Source of the DNA: Oceanospirillum sediminis
GTDB taxonomy: Bacteria; Pseudomonadota; Gammaproteobacteria; Pseudomonadales; Halomonadaceae
Assembly (NCBI RefSeq): GCF_014164585.1
Contig: NZ_JACJFM010000017.1
Span: forward strand, 1 to 64,000
DNA: 64,000 nucleotides
Direction: 5' to 3'
The notes under the pieces were generated by a model. That model worked only from the letters and a program-made list of their open reading frames with translations. It searched no databases and was not told the origin of the DNA. Position 1 is the first letter of the stretch. The number at the start of each line of letters is the position of its first letter. The position numbers were made by a program, and so were the translations under genes. Positions 18,937 to 28,042 of this stretch are shown here, piece by piece.

Positions 18937-19037
18937 CTTCCTCTCGACAGAGAGTTCCAGGGACGACAGACCCACTTCCAATAAAAGCCCCGGAGCAAAC
19001 GCGCAGAATTCAGCGTGTTAACTGTGTCAGCCATGCC

Positions 19038-19226
19038 ATGATTCTGGCATTATCTGCCGGATCTGTCGCTTTTGCCCTACTGGTCTCTATCATCATAATC
19101 AATGCCATTCGTCGCCCTATGAAGCACTTCGGCCTCTTGCTGGAGAAACTATCTGTTAACACTCTGCTTTCTTTTAACAGACATCGAAATGCACCCGCCC
19201 CGGCTGAAAAGAAAAATACTTTTTAG
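19038..19226 (+). CDS. small membrane ORF or remnant of a HAMP-type sensor
   Basis: A 62-codon frame encodes one strong membrane helix at about 5-24 followed by NAIRRPMKHFGLLLEKLS, which resembles the helix-to-HAMP junction of chemotaxis receptors and sensor kinases. No signalling domain follows, no good ribosome site precedes the ATG, and the frame opens just after the tctCBA terminator. It may be a decayed piece of a receptor or a true small membrane protein. It is included with low confidence. Confidence 0.25.
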   Translation: MILALSAGSVAFALLVSIIIINAIRRPMKHFGLLLEKLSVNTLLSFNRHRNAPAPAEKKNTF

Positions 19227-19557
19227 CCGATGAGGAAAAGTCAGTATTGCAGACAAATTTTTGACAGCTGCCCCTATAGACTAATTGACCTTTTGAACCA
19301 GAGTGATAGGGTACGCTGATCTTTTGTTCGACCCCCTCAGATTAGTGAACTTATCCGGAATACAGCCTCTAATGAGCCCGGAGGTTTCTTTTTACACAGG
19401 GATTTACTGCAATCAGTGAATGTCCGGGAATCATAATGTCCGGGATGGGCAGGAACAATCAGAAATATTCAATTGCTGTTATGGGTATCTGGTTGATATC
19501 ATTAACGGAATTTTGTTTTCGGTTTTTTATTTTTAACTTTAATTTAAGGGGGTGCCC
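19227..19557 (+). other. AT-rich leader of the AbiC-like gene
   Basis: No gene is seen. The last 70 bases are rich in T and A and probably hold the promoter; GGGGGTG lies just before the ATG at 19558. A weak CCTC/GAGG hairpin followed by TTTCTTTTT ends near 19393 and may stop transcription from upstream. Confidence 0.35.
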
Positions 19558-20634
19558 ATGGGAATTAGTAACGCTGTGCTGATCAGTGTTTACCTATTTG
19601 TTTCCATCGTAATTTTTAAATCCATTTCATCAAAAATTGACATGGTACAGTGGAAAAAGAATATTCTTGGTGGACTGATTGGTTCAATTGCGTTGTTCCT
19701 GTACAGCCTGCATTTCGAAAGCAGCAGCAGTGCGGAGTTTTTCTATCTGGCTATCAGCTCAATTCTGTCTTTTGCTTTTGCTAAGACAATGGCTGACAAA
19801 GCGAAAAATACTTACAAGCCATTTCTGGATCAGAACCTGACCAACGTCACTGATAATGACGGTGCCAGAAACCTGATTGAGAAAACTGTTGCTCTGACAG
19901 TATTCATTGCGCCATTCCTGTTCATGGTGAATTTCTTCATGCAGGTTCTGGCGATGGTTTTCAAAGGCGGCGACGCTTCTGTTATTGCTCACATGGGTAC
20001 CTTTGGTGACTTCCTGGGCGGTACTTTAGGTCCTGTTCTGATGTTTGCTACTTTTGTTGCTCTGCTGGCGACAATTGTTCTGCAGCTGAAAGAAAACAAA
20101 GAAACCCGTGAAGAGCTGAAAAAATCTTCTGGTGCTCAGGTTTCTCAATCTGAAGCTCTGGAAAAATCTCAGTTTGAATCAACTTTCTTTGCTCTGCTGG
20201 ACCAGCATAACAATGCTCTGGAAAAACTGCAGGCAGCTAAGCTGACTCATGTTTCCAAGCACGTGTTTGCAGCCAAGTCTCTGGATGAAGCAAAGCAGAA
20301 ACTGGAAGAAAATGAGCGTTTCAGTGGCCAGTACCTGCGTGTACTGCAGCAACTGCTGAAGTTTGTTGACAGCAATGCGACAAACAAACAGATGTATGCT
20401 GATCTGGTTCGTTCATTCGTTGGCTATGAAGCGGCACAGCTGGTAGCTGTTCATGCTTATGGCGATGATGACTACAAGCAACTGCTGGAAGAATATGCAT
20501 TCCTGCAGCAGATGCCATTTGATGGTGCAGGCAATCAGGATGCACTGTTAAATGAACTGGCTGAAGATTACTTCCAGCCTGCTGCATTTGGCCGTACAGA
20601 AGCTTCTGTTGAAGAAGTTGCTACCGAGCAGTAA
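19558..20634 (+). CDS. putative AbiC-like phage abortive-infection membrane protein
   Basis: A 358-residue protein with two membrane-helix groups, at about 3-75 and 108-176. The segment GTFGDFLGGTLGP (147-159), then a helix and LKENKETREELK (177-188), then QFESTFFALLDQHNN (205-219) and YLRVLQQLLKFVD, is the hallmark order of the putative phage abortive-infection (AbiC-like) family. Members are thought to block phage growth, but no biochemical activity is established. ATG 19558 is chosen because AAGGGGGTG precedes it. It stands alone, with its own terminator and no toxin-antitoxin partner, away from the restriction island. Confidence 0.72.
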   Translation: MGISNAVLISVYLFVSIVIFKSISSKIDMVQWKKNILGGLIGSIALFLYSLHFESSSSAEFFYLAISSILSFAFAKTMADKAKNTYKPFLDQNLTNVTDNDGARNLIEKTVALTVFIAPFLFMVNFFMQVLAMVFKGGDASVIAHMGTFGDFLGGTLGPVLMFATFVALLATIVLQLKENKETREELKKSSGAQVSQSEALEKSQFESTFFALLDQHNNALEKLQAAKLTHVSKHVFAAKSLDEAKQKLEENERFSGQYLRVLQQLLKFVDSNATNKQMYADLVRSFVGYEAAQLVAVHAYGDDDYKQLLEEYAFLQQMPFDGAGNQDALLNELAEDYFQPAAFGRTEASVEEVATEQ

Positions 20635-20643
20635 TAATGCGTT

Positions 20644-20670
20644 ATCAGCCCACCCTTGCGGTGGGCTGAT
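20644..20670 (+). terminator. terminator of the AbiC-like gene
   Basis: ATCAGCCCACC (20644-20654) and GGTGGGCTGAT (20660-20670) form an 11-bp perfect stem with loop CTTGC, beginning 9 nt after the stop. The T-rich heptamer repeat starts 13 nt later and may supply the U-rich tail. Confidence 0.8.
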
Positions 20671-20683
20671 ATTCTCCTGATCC

Positions 20684-20729
20684 TTTTCTTTTCTCTTTTC
20701 TCTTTTCTCTTTTCTCTTTTCTCTTTTCC
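20684..20729 (+). repeat. 7-bp tandem repeat (TTTTCTC)n
   Basis: Five perfect copies of TTTTCTC run from 20689 to 20723, with partial copies on both sides. Heptamer tracts change length by slipped-strand mispairing. It lies about 90 nt upstream of the AraC-type regulator start, in the region that should hold that gene's promoter. Confidence 0.9.
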
Positions 20730-20821
20730 AGCCAACTTAGCAGGATTTGTTAAATCCACGGGTGTTACTCTGTAAATGTTCCCGGGAATAACTGAATCAC
20801 AATAGATGGAAGGAGCTTACT

Positions 20822-21691
20822 GTGCCTGTTAGTTCGCAAGTTCGTTACCAACAGCGTCTGGAAAAGCTGATTGACTATATATGGAACCATTCGGAGCAAC
20901 CATTAGACCTCAATCAGATGGCTGATATAGCCTGTATTTCACCCTACCACCTGCATCGTATCTATAACGCGATATTTGGTGAAAGTCTGGTCAGTACAGT
21001 TAAACGATTGCGTTTACATAAAGCGGCAGGGTATCTGGCAAACAGCGATCTTGCGGTAAAAGATATTGCTGTGCGATCCGGTTACAGTAGTTTGCAGTCA
21101 TTCTCTCGTGCATTCAGTGAAGCCTACGGTATGCCTCCTGCCCGTTATCGGCGTGAAGGCAGCCACAAACAATTCAGTATGACACTTATGCCGTCACTGG
21201 CCGAGGAAAGCAGTATGCATGATGTAAGAGTTGAGAATATTCCGGGAATCAACTTAATGGGACTGGAGCATAAAGGAGATTATATGGATATTGGCCAGTC
21301 TTTTGAAAAGCTGTTTGGCTGGTTAGGGATGAGAGGCCTTGCAAATGCTGAAATGCGTTGTATTGGTATCTACTTTGATGACCCTGACGCTGTACCCAAA
21401 GAAGAGCTTCGATCTGCTGCCTGTGCAGGTTTTCCGGCTCTGGAGCAGACCACCCCAGAATCGCCTTATAGCAAAGTCGATGTTCAGGGAGGAGAATACG
21501 CTATTCTTCGCTTTAAAGGGCCTTATGCCAACATGCACAGCGCCTATCAATGGTTCTATGGGCAATGGTTACCGCAATCTGGCCGGGAAGCCTGCGATCA
21601 GCCTGTCTTTGAAGAGTATCTGAACAACCCCCGTGAAGTGGCTCCTGATGATCTGATCACTGATATTTATATGCCCCTGAAACCGTTATAA
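20822..21691 (+). CDS. AraC family regulator with GyrI-like ligand domain
   Basis: A 289-residue regulator of the Rob/SoxS-GyrI type. Two helix-turn-helix units cover about 10-110 (LNQMADIACISPYHLHRIY and VKDIAVRSGYSSLQSFSRAF). The C-terminal GyrI-like effector domain covers about 125-289 and typically binds amphipathic drugs or small molecules. The start is GTG with GGAGC 7-8 nt upstream. It is monocistronic, and the 7-bp repeat upstream could vary its expression. The target genes are unknown. Confidence 0.9.
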   Translation: MPVSSQVRYQQRLEKLIDYIWNHSEQPLDLNQMADIACISPYHLHRIYNAIFGESLVSTVKRLRLHKAAGYLANSDLAVKDIAVRSGYSSLQSFSRAFSEAYGMPPARYRREGSHKQFSMTLMPSLAEESSMHDVRVENIPGINLMGLEHKGDYMDIGQSFEKLFGWLGMRGLANAEMRCIGIYFDDPDAVPKEELRSAACAGFPALEQTTPESPYSKVDVQGGEYAILRFKGPYANMHSAYQWFYGQWLPQSGREACDQPVFEEYLNNPREVAPDDLITDIYMPLKPL

Positions 21692-21730
21692 ATCACCAGA
21701 CTGTATCCCGCTGTTTTTTAAAAACACATC

Positions 21731-21761
21731 TTTCCTCTCCGACCTGCGGACGGAGAGGAAA
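21731..21761. terminator. hairpin between araC-type gene and trhO
   Basis: TTTCCTCTCCG (21731-21741) and CGGAGAGGAAA (21751-21761) form an 11-bp perfect stem with a 9-nt loop between convergent genes. It is a likely two-way terminator, although U-runs after the stem are weak. Confidence 0.6.
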
Positions 21762-21786
21762 AAGACTGACTGGATACCGCGACAGA

Positions 21787-22773
21787 TCAGAACTGGCCGG
21801 AACGAGTTCTTTGCGCTTCTTTTTGTTGACGCTTCAGCTCACGGTTTCTGGCTGCATGGGTCTTTGCCTGACCACCGACATGCTCCATGCCCTGAGCTCT
21901 GGCCAGTTGAATCTGCTTTTCCCGATCCCGAAAACGCTCCAGCTGAGCATCACTATGGGTGCCATAACATTTTGGACAGCTGACACCTGCCTCATACTGC
22001 TCCGACTGTTTATCCTGTTCTGAGATAGGTAAACGACAGGCATTGCACATATCGTACTGACCTTTTTCCAGATCATGATTGACGGCTACCCGACCATCAA
22101 AAACGTAGCATTCACCTTGCCACATAGATTCTTCCTGAGGCACTTCTTCCAGATACTTCAGGATGCCACCTTCCAAATGGAATACTTCATCAAAGCCCTG
22201 TTCTTTCAGGTAAGCGGTTGATTTCTCACAACGAATACCACCGGTGCAGAACATAGCAACTTTTTTATGCTTTTCCGGGTCCAGATTCTCTTTCACATAA
22301 TCCGGAAACTCACGGAAAGTCTTAGTATCCGGATTGACAGCATTTCTGAATGTGCCTATCTCAACCTCGTAGTCGTTACGGGTGTCTACCAGCAAAACGT
22401 CCGGATCACTGATCAGCGCATTCCAGTCTTCAGGTTTAACATAAGTACCTGTGACGTGGCGAGGATCGATACCTTCAACCCCCATAGTCACAATCTCTTT
22501 TTTCAGTTTAACCTTGGTGCGGTTGAAAGGATTGTGCTCGTTATAGGATTCTTTGGTGACAATATCTGACAGGCGAGGATCATTGGCCAGCCAGGATAAA
22601 ACCGCAGAAATACCTTCGGCCGGGCCAGCAATAGTACCGTTGATACCTTCAGAAGCCAGTAGCAGGGTACCTTTTACATCATTCTTCAGCATCTGTTGCT
22701 GCAGAGGCTCACGGATCGTCTCAAAATCATCAAGACGGACAAATTTATACAAAGCACAAACAGTAATCATCAT
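21787..22773 (-). CDS. trhO: tRNA uridine-34 hydroxylase TrhO (YceA, rhodanese-like)
   Basis: A 328-residue rhodanese-family enzyme that hydroxylates uridine 34 in tRNA anticodons (first step to cmo5U-type modification), together with the prephenate-derived route. The N-terminal acylphosphatase-like part ([10 protein letters not shown]) is followed by the rhodanese domain at about 125-215 with active-site Cys176 in [12 protein letters not shown] Cys-rich segment (CNACRLP and CPKCYG) probably binds zinc, and the tail is basic and Arg/Gln-rich. Two ATG codons follow GGAGAG; the second (22770) has the better spacing. Confidence 0.95.
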   Translation of the reverse strand: MMITVCALYKFVRLDDFETIREPLQQQMLKNDVKGTLLLASEGINGTIAGPAEGISAVLSWLANDPRLSDIVTKESYNEHNPFNRTKVKLKKEIVTMGVEGIDPRHVTGTYVKPEDWNALISDPDVLLVDTRNDYEVEIGTFRNAVNPDTKTFREFPDYVKENLDPEKHKKVAMFCTGGIRCEKSTAYLKEQGFDEVFHLEGGILKYLEEVPQEESMWQGECYVFDGRVAVNHDLEKGQYDMCNACRLPISEQDKQSEQYEAGVSCPKCYGTHSDAQLERFRDREKQIQLARAQGMEHVGGQAKTHAARNRELKRQQKEAQRTRSGQF

Positions 22774-22997
22774 CTCTCCTGCTAAACGAAGCGTAAATTC
22801 GTCGCAATAATCTGCACAGGTAACGTGCAGCTGAGGAGTATTTTAATGACTCAAATCATTTTTCATACACAAAAAGATAAAATATGTGTGCTTTTTCGTA
22901 AATGATACACGCCTGAGCAAAGCCTTTCTGTCAATCGTTGCCTTCCCCCCTCCCCCACGGGTCAGAGAATTACTGCAACACTGATAAGTGGATCTGA

Positions 22998-23213
22998 TCA
23001 GTCATCATCCTGCATCGGTATAGAAAACTTACCCAACTTAAGTCCAGCCAGTCTCATAGCAATACTTGCTTCTTCTAAACCTGATAAGACAATGGATTCA
23101 CTGACAGGCGAGAAAACGTACTCATCCTGAGCACCATCAAACGTGATTTTCCCAATGATATCCCCATTATCATTTATACAATCAAGCTCCTGTTGGGCTG
23201 GAAAGAACAGCAT
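22998..23213 (-). CDS. small hypothetical protein
   Basis: A 71-residue acidic protein with no recognised domain. The ATG at 23213 is chosen because GAGG lies 9 nt upstream; a TTG at 23246 would add 11 residues. The pattern NDNGDIIGKITFDGAQDEYVF, with a central helix rich in Leu and Ala, looks like a genuine fold rather than noise, but no function can be given. It stands alone between trhO and the cupin gene on the same strand. Confidence 0.45.
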   Translation of the reverse strand: MLFFPAQQELDCINDNGDIIGKITFDGAQDEYVFSPVSESIVLSGLEEASIAMRLAGLKLGKFSIPMQDDD

Positions 23214-23579
23214 TATCTGAAACCTCTTTTTAAACATATCAGGCAAGTGAGTATAACAAGTATGAAGTAACTGAAAATCATCAATATAAGCTAGTGATTA
23301 AAAAGAAGACAACCCCATGTTCTCAAACGCACAGCCTGATCTGACAGAAATCATACTTAAAAGATAACTGACAGATCAGGTTTGAATTAATACAAATAAG
23401 GCATTAGATTTTTTTAGTTTTTACTCATACGAATGCTGGCACAGGCAGACGGACAATCCCGGTTGAATCATTAATCTGTTAACAAGAATGACATTGACCA
23501 TTCAACCGGGTATACCGCTATAAGAAAAGCTCTGATCCCTCTATTGCTGTGTACCTTAACCTTACTCTTACAAGACCCC
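23214..23579. other. intergenic region with an 11-bp inverted repeat
   Basis: No gene is seen. CCCGGTTGAAT (23458-23468) and its exact reverse complement (23500-23510) flank a 31-nt AT-rich interval. On the minus strand it lies downstream of the cupin gene, so it may be a long-loop terminator or an operator. The rest is A/T-rich. Confidence 0.4.
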
Positions 23580-23867
23580 TTATTTGATTTCAACTTCAAT
23601 CAGGACAATATCCTGATCCGTATTATTCATCACATTATGCTCCACTCCGGCATAACGAAAATAGCATTCACCGGCTTTCATCGGAACTGTCTTTGCTCCT
23701 TCTCCGGTATCAATGTCTAACTGGCAATCCTGCATCGGAACAATGACATAATCTCTGTCATGCTTGTGCCACTGGCTTTCTCCTCCGGCAGGGAACAACA
23801 GATGGTTAACACAGGTACGTTCATTATCGATCTGTTCTGTAATGGCTAATAACGGTTTGTCCGACAT
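23580..23867 (-). CDS. small cupin-domain protein
   Basis: A 95-residue single cupin barrel. The first metal motif is in SQWHKHDRDYVIVP (His34, His36) and the second in YFRYAGVEHNVMN near 70-80. The fold binds a metal and is used by many small oxygenases, isomerases and sensors; the reaction cannot be told. It lacks a signal peptide and is transcribed alone. Confidence 0.8.
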   Translation of the reverse strand: MSDKPLLAITEQIDNERTCVNHLLFPAGGESQWHKHDRDYVIVPMQDCQLDIDTGEGAKTVPMKAGECYFRYAGVEHNVMNNTDQDIVLIEVEIK

Positions 23868-24146
23868 AGGATATTCCTTATATTTTTGTTACCTGATGAT
23901 TTTGAATCAGGTGTTTTTAAGATCCGGCTAATAAAACAGATGACTGATAGCAGAGCAAGAGCTGAAAGTTTGTTCTGTTTCAACGCTGAGTTTGGTCAGC
24001 CAGAGATAGAGGTTTGAAGAAGCAGATGTTTAGCGACACGGCGGATGCACCTTTTATAAAAGCAGGGTATACTTCGCGCCCCGCGCCGGTCTACGCCGTC
24101 CGATATTCTGTTAATTCCCGATTAAATTGCCGTGAGCCCCTGTCCG

Positions 24147-25532
24147 ATGTCCAGTTCCCAGTTTTCCAGCCTGAAGCTACCCGAGAAACAATTACAAAAC
24201 CTGAAAGATCTGGGCTATCAGCAGATGACCCCGATTCAGCAGCAGAGTCTCCCTCTGGTGATGTCTGGCAAAGATGTGATCGCAAAGGCCAAAACCGGGA
24301 GCGGTAAAACCGCAGCCTTTGGTATCGGTCTGCTGGAAAACATCCGGGTCGAATCGTTTGCCTGTCAGGCACTGGTTCTGTGTCCGACCCGTGAGCTGGC
24401 CGGTCAGGTCGCCAAAGAAATTCGTAAGCTGGCCCGCTATCGCCACAACGTTAAAGTACTGACACTCTGCGGAGGTATGCCTATTGGCCCTCAGATAGGC
24501 TCTCTGGCTCATGGTGCACATATTGTTGTAGGTACTCCGGGACGTATCCAGGATCACCTGCGTAAGGGAACACTGAGTCTGGATAAAACCCGCACCGTGG
24601 TACTGGATGAAGCGGACCGTATGCTGGATATGGGATTTTATGATGAGATGGTGGATATTCTGGAGCTGACACCGTCAGATCGCCAGACGCTGCTATTCTC
24701 AGCAACCTATCCGGATAAAATTCAGCAAATCAGCGGTGACTTCCAGCGTGATCCAGTCATGGTGGAAGTGGAATCGGTACATTCCGGTCAGCAGATTGAG
24801 CAAAAATTTTATCAGGTCGCTAAAGCAGCGGATAAAACCGAGTTACTGCTGGATGTACTGGGACACTATCAGCCAGAACACGCGGTGATTTTCTGTAACA
24901 CCAAACAGGGTTGCATGGATCTTGAAAAAGAGCTGTGGGACCAGGATTGCCACGCCCAGGCGTTACATGGCGACCTGGACCAGAAGGACAGGGACCGGGT
25001 ACTGGTTAAGTTTGCTAACCGTAGCTCTCAGTTTCTGATTGCCACTGATGTTGCTGCCCGAGGACTGGATATTGATGACCTGCCAATGGTGATCAATTTT
25101 GATCTGACCCGTGACCCCGAAGTCCATGTACACCGTATTGGTCGTACAGGCCGTGCAGGAAAATCAGGCCTGGCAATCAGCCTGATCACAGAGTCAGAGC
25201 AATATAAAATGAATGATATTGCCGATCTGCTGGGGCTGGACCTGACGGTATCCGACCGGGATAAACTAACCGATGCGGATCGCATCGCCAGTCTGAGACC
25301 TCCGATGGTAACCCTGGCAATTGATGGTGGCAAAAAGAACAAAGTGCGCCCTGGAGATTTGCTGGGGGCTCTGACCGGTAAAGGTGGCATTGCTGGTAAT
25401 CAGGTCGGAAAAATTGATATTTTTGACTTTGCCGCTTATGTCGCTGTTGAGCGTAAAGTCGCTCGTCAGGCGCTGGCGCATCTGCAGGAATCCGGCATTA
25501 AAGGTCGTCAGTTCAGAATCCGTCGGGTCTGA
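24147..25532 (+). CDS. dbpA: ATP-dependent RNA helicase DbpA
   Basis: A 461-residue DEAD-box helicase that acts in 50S ribosomal subunit assembly by binding hairpin 92 of 23S rRNA. Motifs: Q motif at MTPIQ; Walker A AKTGSGKT (48-55); DEAD (153-156); SAT (184-186); HRIGRTGRAG near 335. The C-terminal DbpA RNA-binding domain begins near 390 (TLAIDGGKKNKVRPGDLLGA) and identifies it as DbpA. The ATG at 24147 matches the E. coli protein better than the GTG five codons upstream. It is monocistronic. Confidence 0.95.
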   Translation: MSSSQFSSLKLPEKQLQNLKDLGYQQMTPIQQQSLPLVMSGKDVIAKAKTGSGKTAAFGIGLLENIRVESFACQALVLCPTRELAGQVAKEIRKLARYRHNVKVLTLCGGMPIGPQIGSLAHGAHIVVGTPGRIQDHLRKGTLSLDKTRTVVLDEADRMLDMGFYDEMVDILELTPSDRQTLLFSATYPDKIQQISGDFQRDPVMVEVESVHSGQQIEQKFYQVAKAADKTELLLDVLGHYQPEHAVIFCNTKQGCMDLEKELWDQDCHAQALHGDLDQKDRDRVLVKFANRSSQFLIATDVAARGLDIDDLPMVINFDLTRDPEVHVHRIGRTGRAGKSGLAISLITESEQYKMNDIADLLGLDLTVSDRDKLTDADRIASLRPPMVTLAIDGGKKNKVRPGDLLGALTGKGGIAGNQVGKIDIFDFAAYVAVERKVARQALAHLQESGIKGRQFRIRRV

Positions 25533-25798
25533 GTGAATAAAAAGCACCTGGGGTGAACCAAAGGCAGTCAGATATTTATCGGGTAACTCACTGTTTATCT
25601 GCCATCATTGATCTGATGCTTTGCTTACCGTTCACTCCACCTGCAAACCTGACGGGCAATCAGCCGATTTGCTTATTGTCCGGGCCATTATCTGGCAGAT
25701 GATGAGTTATCTGCAAAATTGATTCTGGCTTTTAGGGACTGGCTTTCAGTAAAATCAGCCAGCATCAATGCATCTGAAATTAAAACAGTGATAAAACT

Positions 25799-26344
25799 AT
25801 GGGTAAATCCTTACAGGATCAGCTGCTGAATATGGGCCTGACAGATAAGAAAAAGGCTAAGCAGGCTGAAAAGCACGTTAAGAAACAGAAAAAAGTTCAG
25901 CGTAAAACCGGCGCAGAAGATGAGACTAAGCTGCGTGCTGAGCAAGCGCGTAAAGAAAAAGCGGATCGTGACCGAGAGCTGAATCAGCAAAAAACGGCCG
26001 AAGAAGAAAGAAAAGCGATTCAGGCTCAGGTGAAGCAACTGATTGAGATGAATCGTCTGGGTGATGAGATCAAAGGTGATGTCGCTCATAATTTCGTACT
26101 GGATAAAAAAGTTAAGAAGATCCATGTAGCCGAAAAAATATCTGATCAGCTGGCAAAAGGTCGCCTGGCCATTGCTGAACTGGAAGGTGTATTTGAGCTG
26201 ATTCCACCGAAAGTGGCGGAAAAGATCCAGCAGCGAGAACCGGACTGGCCTATCGTGCTGAATGAAAAAGCACCGGATACCGGTGACGAGGAAGAAGATG
26301 ACCCTTATGCGGACTTCCAGATTCCGGATGACCTGATGTGGTAA
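25799..26344 (+). CDS. DUF2058 (YaiL-type) nucleoprotein/polynucleotide-associated protein
   Basis: A 181-residue, highly charged cytoplasmic protein of the DUF2058 family. A Lys-rich N-terminal half (GLTDKKKAKQAEKHVKKQKK) with a long helix at about 45-85 leads into the conserved C-terminal part (AHNFVLDKKVKKIHVAEKISDQLAKGRLAI) and an acidic tail. Family members are annotated as nucleic-acid associated but lack a proven role. It ends in a strong terminator. Confidence 0.88.
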   Translation: MGKSLQDQLLNMGLTDKKKAKQAEKHVKKQKKVQRKTGAEDETKLRAEQARKEKADRDRELNQQKTAEEERKAIQAQVKQLIEMNRLGDEIKGDVAHNFVLDKKVKKIHVAEKISDQLAKGRLAIAELEGVFELIPPKVAEKIQQREPDWPIVLNEKAPDTGDEEEDDPYADFQIPDDLMW

Positions 26345-26380
26345 TCACGACTCAGTGATTATTTTGCACTAAAGTCTTGC

Positions 26381-26412
26381 TTTCAGACCTGCCATAGCAG
26401 GTCTGAAATTTA
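26381..26412 (+). terminator. Rho-independent terminator after the DUF2058 gene
   Basis: TTTCAGACCTGC (26381-26392) and GCAGGTCTGAAA (26397-26408) form a 12-bp perfect stem with loop CATA, followed by TTTATTATAA. Confidence 0.88.
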
Positions 26413-26722
26413 TTATAATCTAAGGTTCAGACAGTTATTGTCTGGATAAGCTCAAGTTGTCTGAACAGACATAATTAAGAATAACCTTGAGCCAATACAT
26501 ACCTGAACAGAGGCATTCAGGCATTATTCAATGAATGCTACGAATATACTGCTTTGCAGAGCGATATTGTTCAGCCCTTGATAATATATCCGACTTTATA
26601 CCCTGCCTTTAAGCACACTCCTGATTTATACCTGCGGAGAATGTATCTTTAGCCAGAATTTAATAAGGTCCGCTGTTGTTACCCCATCGGTGACTATTTA
26701 TGGGAAGGAACCGGAAATACAG
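26413..26722 (+). other. leader of the second EamA transporter
   Basis: No gene is seen. The region is A/T-rich and must carry the transporter's promoter. The pentamer GTCTG and its complement recur near 26430-26470 without a clear stem. Confidence 0.3.
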
Positions 26723-27679
26723 ATGAAGACAGGCAATATCTTACTCGTTATTCTGGCGTTATCAGCGCTTGCTGCAAATTCAGTACTTTGTCGTCTTGCT
26801 TTGGGAGATACTCTGATCGATCCGGTCAGCTTTACTCTGGTAAGGCTGGGCAGTGGAATCCTGATACTGATGCTGATACTGGCTCGTGTTCGAAAGCGAG
26901 AGCAACAGAGAGTCTCTATTCCTGTAGAACATCGCTCTTTGCTGGATGGTATTCCAGTGGTAAAACGCTGGTCACAACGCTTCTCCGACAGAAGTAAAGA
27001 TCTGCTAAGTGTTTTGTCTTCCCGTGGGGGCAATCGGGCGGCCATTATGCTGTTTGTCTATGCGATCTGTTTTTCTGTCGCTTATCTGGATCTGGATACC
27101 GGAACAGGCGCTCTGATTCTGTTTGGTTCGGTTCAGTTAACCATGATTGCATACAGCCTGATAAAGGGGCAAAAGCTGGCATTAATGGAATGGCTGGGTC
27201 TGCTAATTGCTTTTGCCGGTTTTATTTACCTGGTATTGCCAGGGTTAAGCACACCGTCTCTGATGGGCTTTGTACTGATGACTCTGGCAGGCATTGCCTG
27301 GGGGTTTTATACCCTGGCCGGGAAAGAATCAAATGACCCAGTGGCAGATACGGCTGCAAACTTTTTCCGTACCTGGCCTCTTCTGCTGCTAACGGGCATC
27401 TGGCTGCTATGGCAGGGTGCCGAAATGACACCGAAAGGTTTCTTGCTGGCGCTGATATCTGGCGCGATAACATCAGGGCTGGGTTATGTACTCTGGTATC
27501 GGGTGCTCAGGCTGTTTACGGCCACCCAGGCTGGCGTTCTGCAGTTACTGGTTCCTGTGATTGCAGCAATGGGTGGTGTCATCTTTGTCGCAGAACCCGT
27601 CACTATAAATCTGGTTATCGCCTCTGTGGCTATCCTGGGTGGAATCACCCTGGTGATTTATGGGCGCAAGCCTGTCTGA
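26723..27679 (+). CDS. EamA/DMT family transporter with extended loop
   Basis: A 318-residue ten-helix drug/metabolite transporter with two EamA repeats. The middle pattern DLDTGTGALILFGSVQLTMI is typical of one DMT subgroup. The loop between helices 2 and 3 (about 55-107) is unusually long and rich in Arg, Ser and Leu, where relatives usually have a short turn. ATG 26723 is chosen because the first helix starts directly after it; the GTG at 26690 would add 11 polar residues. The substrate is unknown. Confidence 0.85.
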   Translation: MKTGNILLVILALSALAANSVLCRLALGDTLIDPVSFTLVRLGSGILILMLILARVRKREQQRVSIPVEHRSLLDGIPVVKRWSQRFSDRSKDLLSVLSSRGGNRAAIMLFVYAICFSVAYLDLDTGTGALILFGSVQLTMIAYSLIKGQKLALMEWLGLLIAFAGFIYLVLPGLSTPSLMGFVLMTLAGIAWGFYTLAGKESNDPVADTAANFFRTWPLLLLTGIWLLWQGAEMTPKGFLLALISGAITSGLGYVLWYRVLRLFTATQAGVLQLLVPVIAAMGGVIFVAEPVTINLVIASVAILGGITLVIYGRKPV

Positions 27680-28042
27680 TAGCCGGAGATACCGATGACA
27701 CACCACAGGCAGGTGCTGCGGATCAAAGTGACTAATGGGACTGGAAGCCACGACGTCTGATCTTTGATTTCCCTGACATCAACAACAAGACCGGACAAAA
27801 ATTCAGTAACGGCTTCAACAGCCAGCCCACTGTCTGGCATCTTATATACACTTTGAACGGTTCTGAGTCAGGCCTCTTCGAGGCCATCTGACAGCCCGTT
27901 CGCTCACCTTCTTCCCGGCCTTCCAAAGTTGATATGTAAACTGATGGCGGAGCCAGCCCGACCATCAGAATACAGACAAAAAACCAGAGCTCAGATAAAA
28001 AACAAAGCCCGGATAAAACACATTAACGATTAACGATTGTCG
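27680..28042. other. gene-poor stretch, no recognised feature
   Basis: Open frames exist on the minus strand but show no recognisable domain or ribosome site. Downstream of the minus-strand gene at 28043 the sequence becomes T-rich on that strand, and a short TAACGA/TCGTTA hairpin near 28025-28040 could help end transcription. Confidence 0.3.

Noticed and set aside
27732-27965. 77-codon minus-strand frame downstream of the DUF4351-like gene
   Set aside because: No ribosome site and no family resemblance; probably chance.
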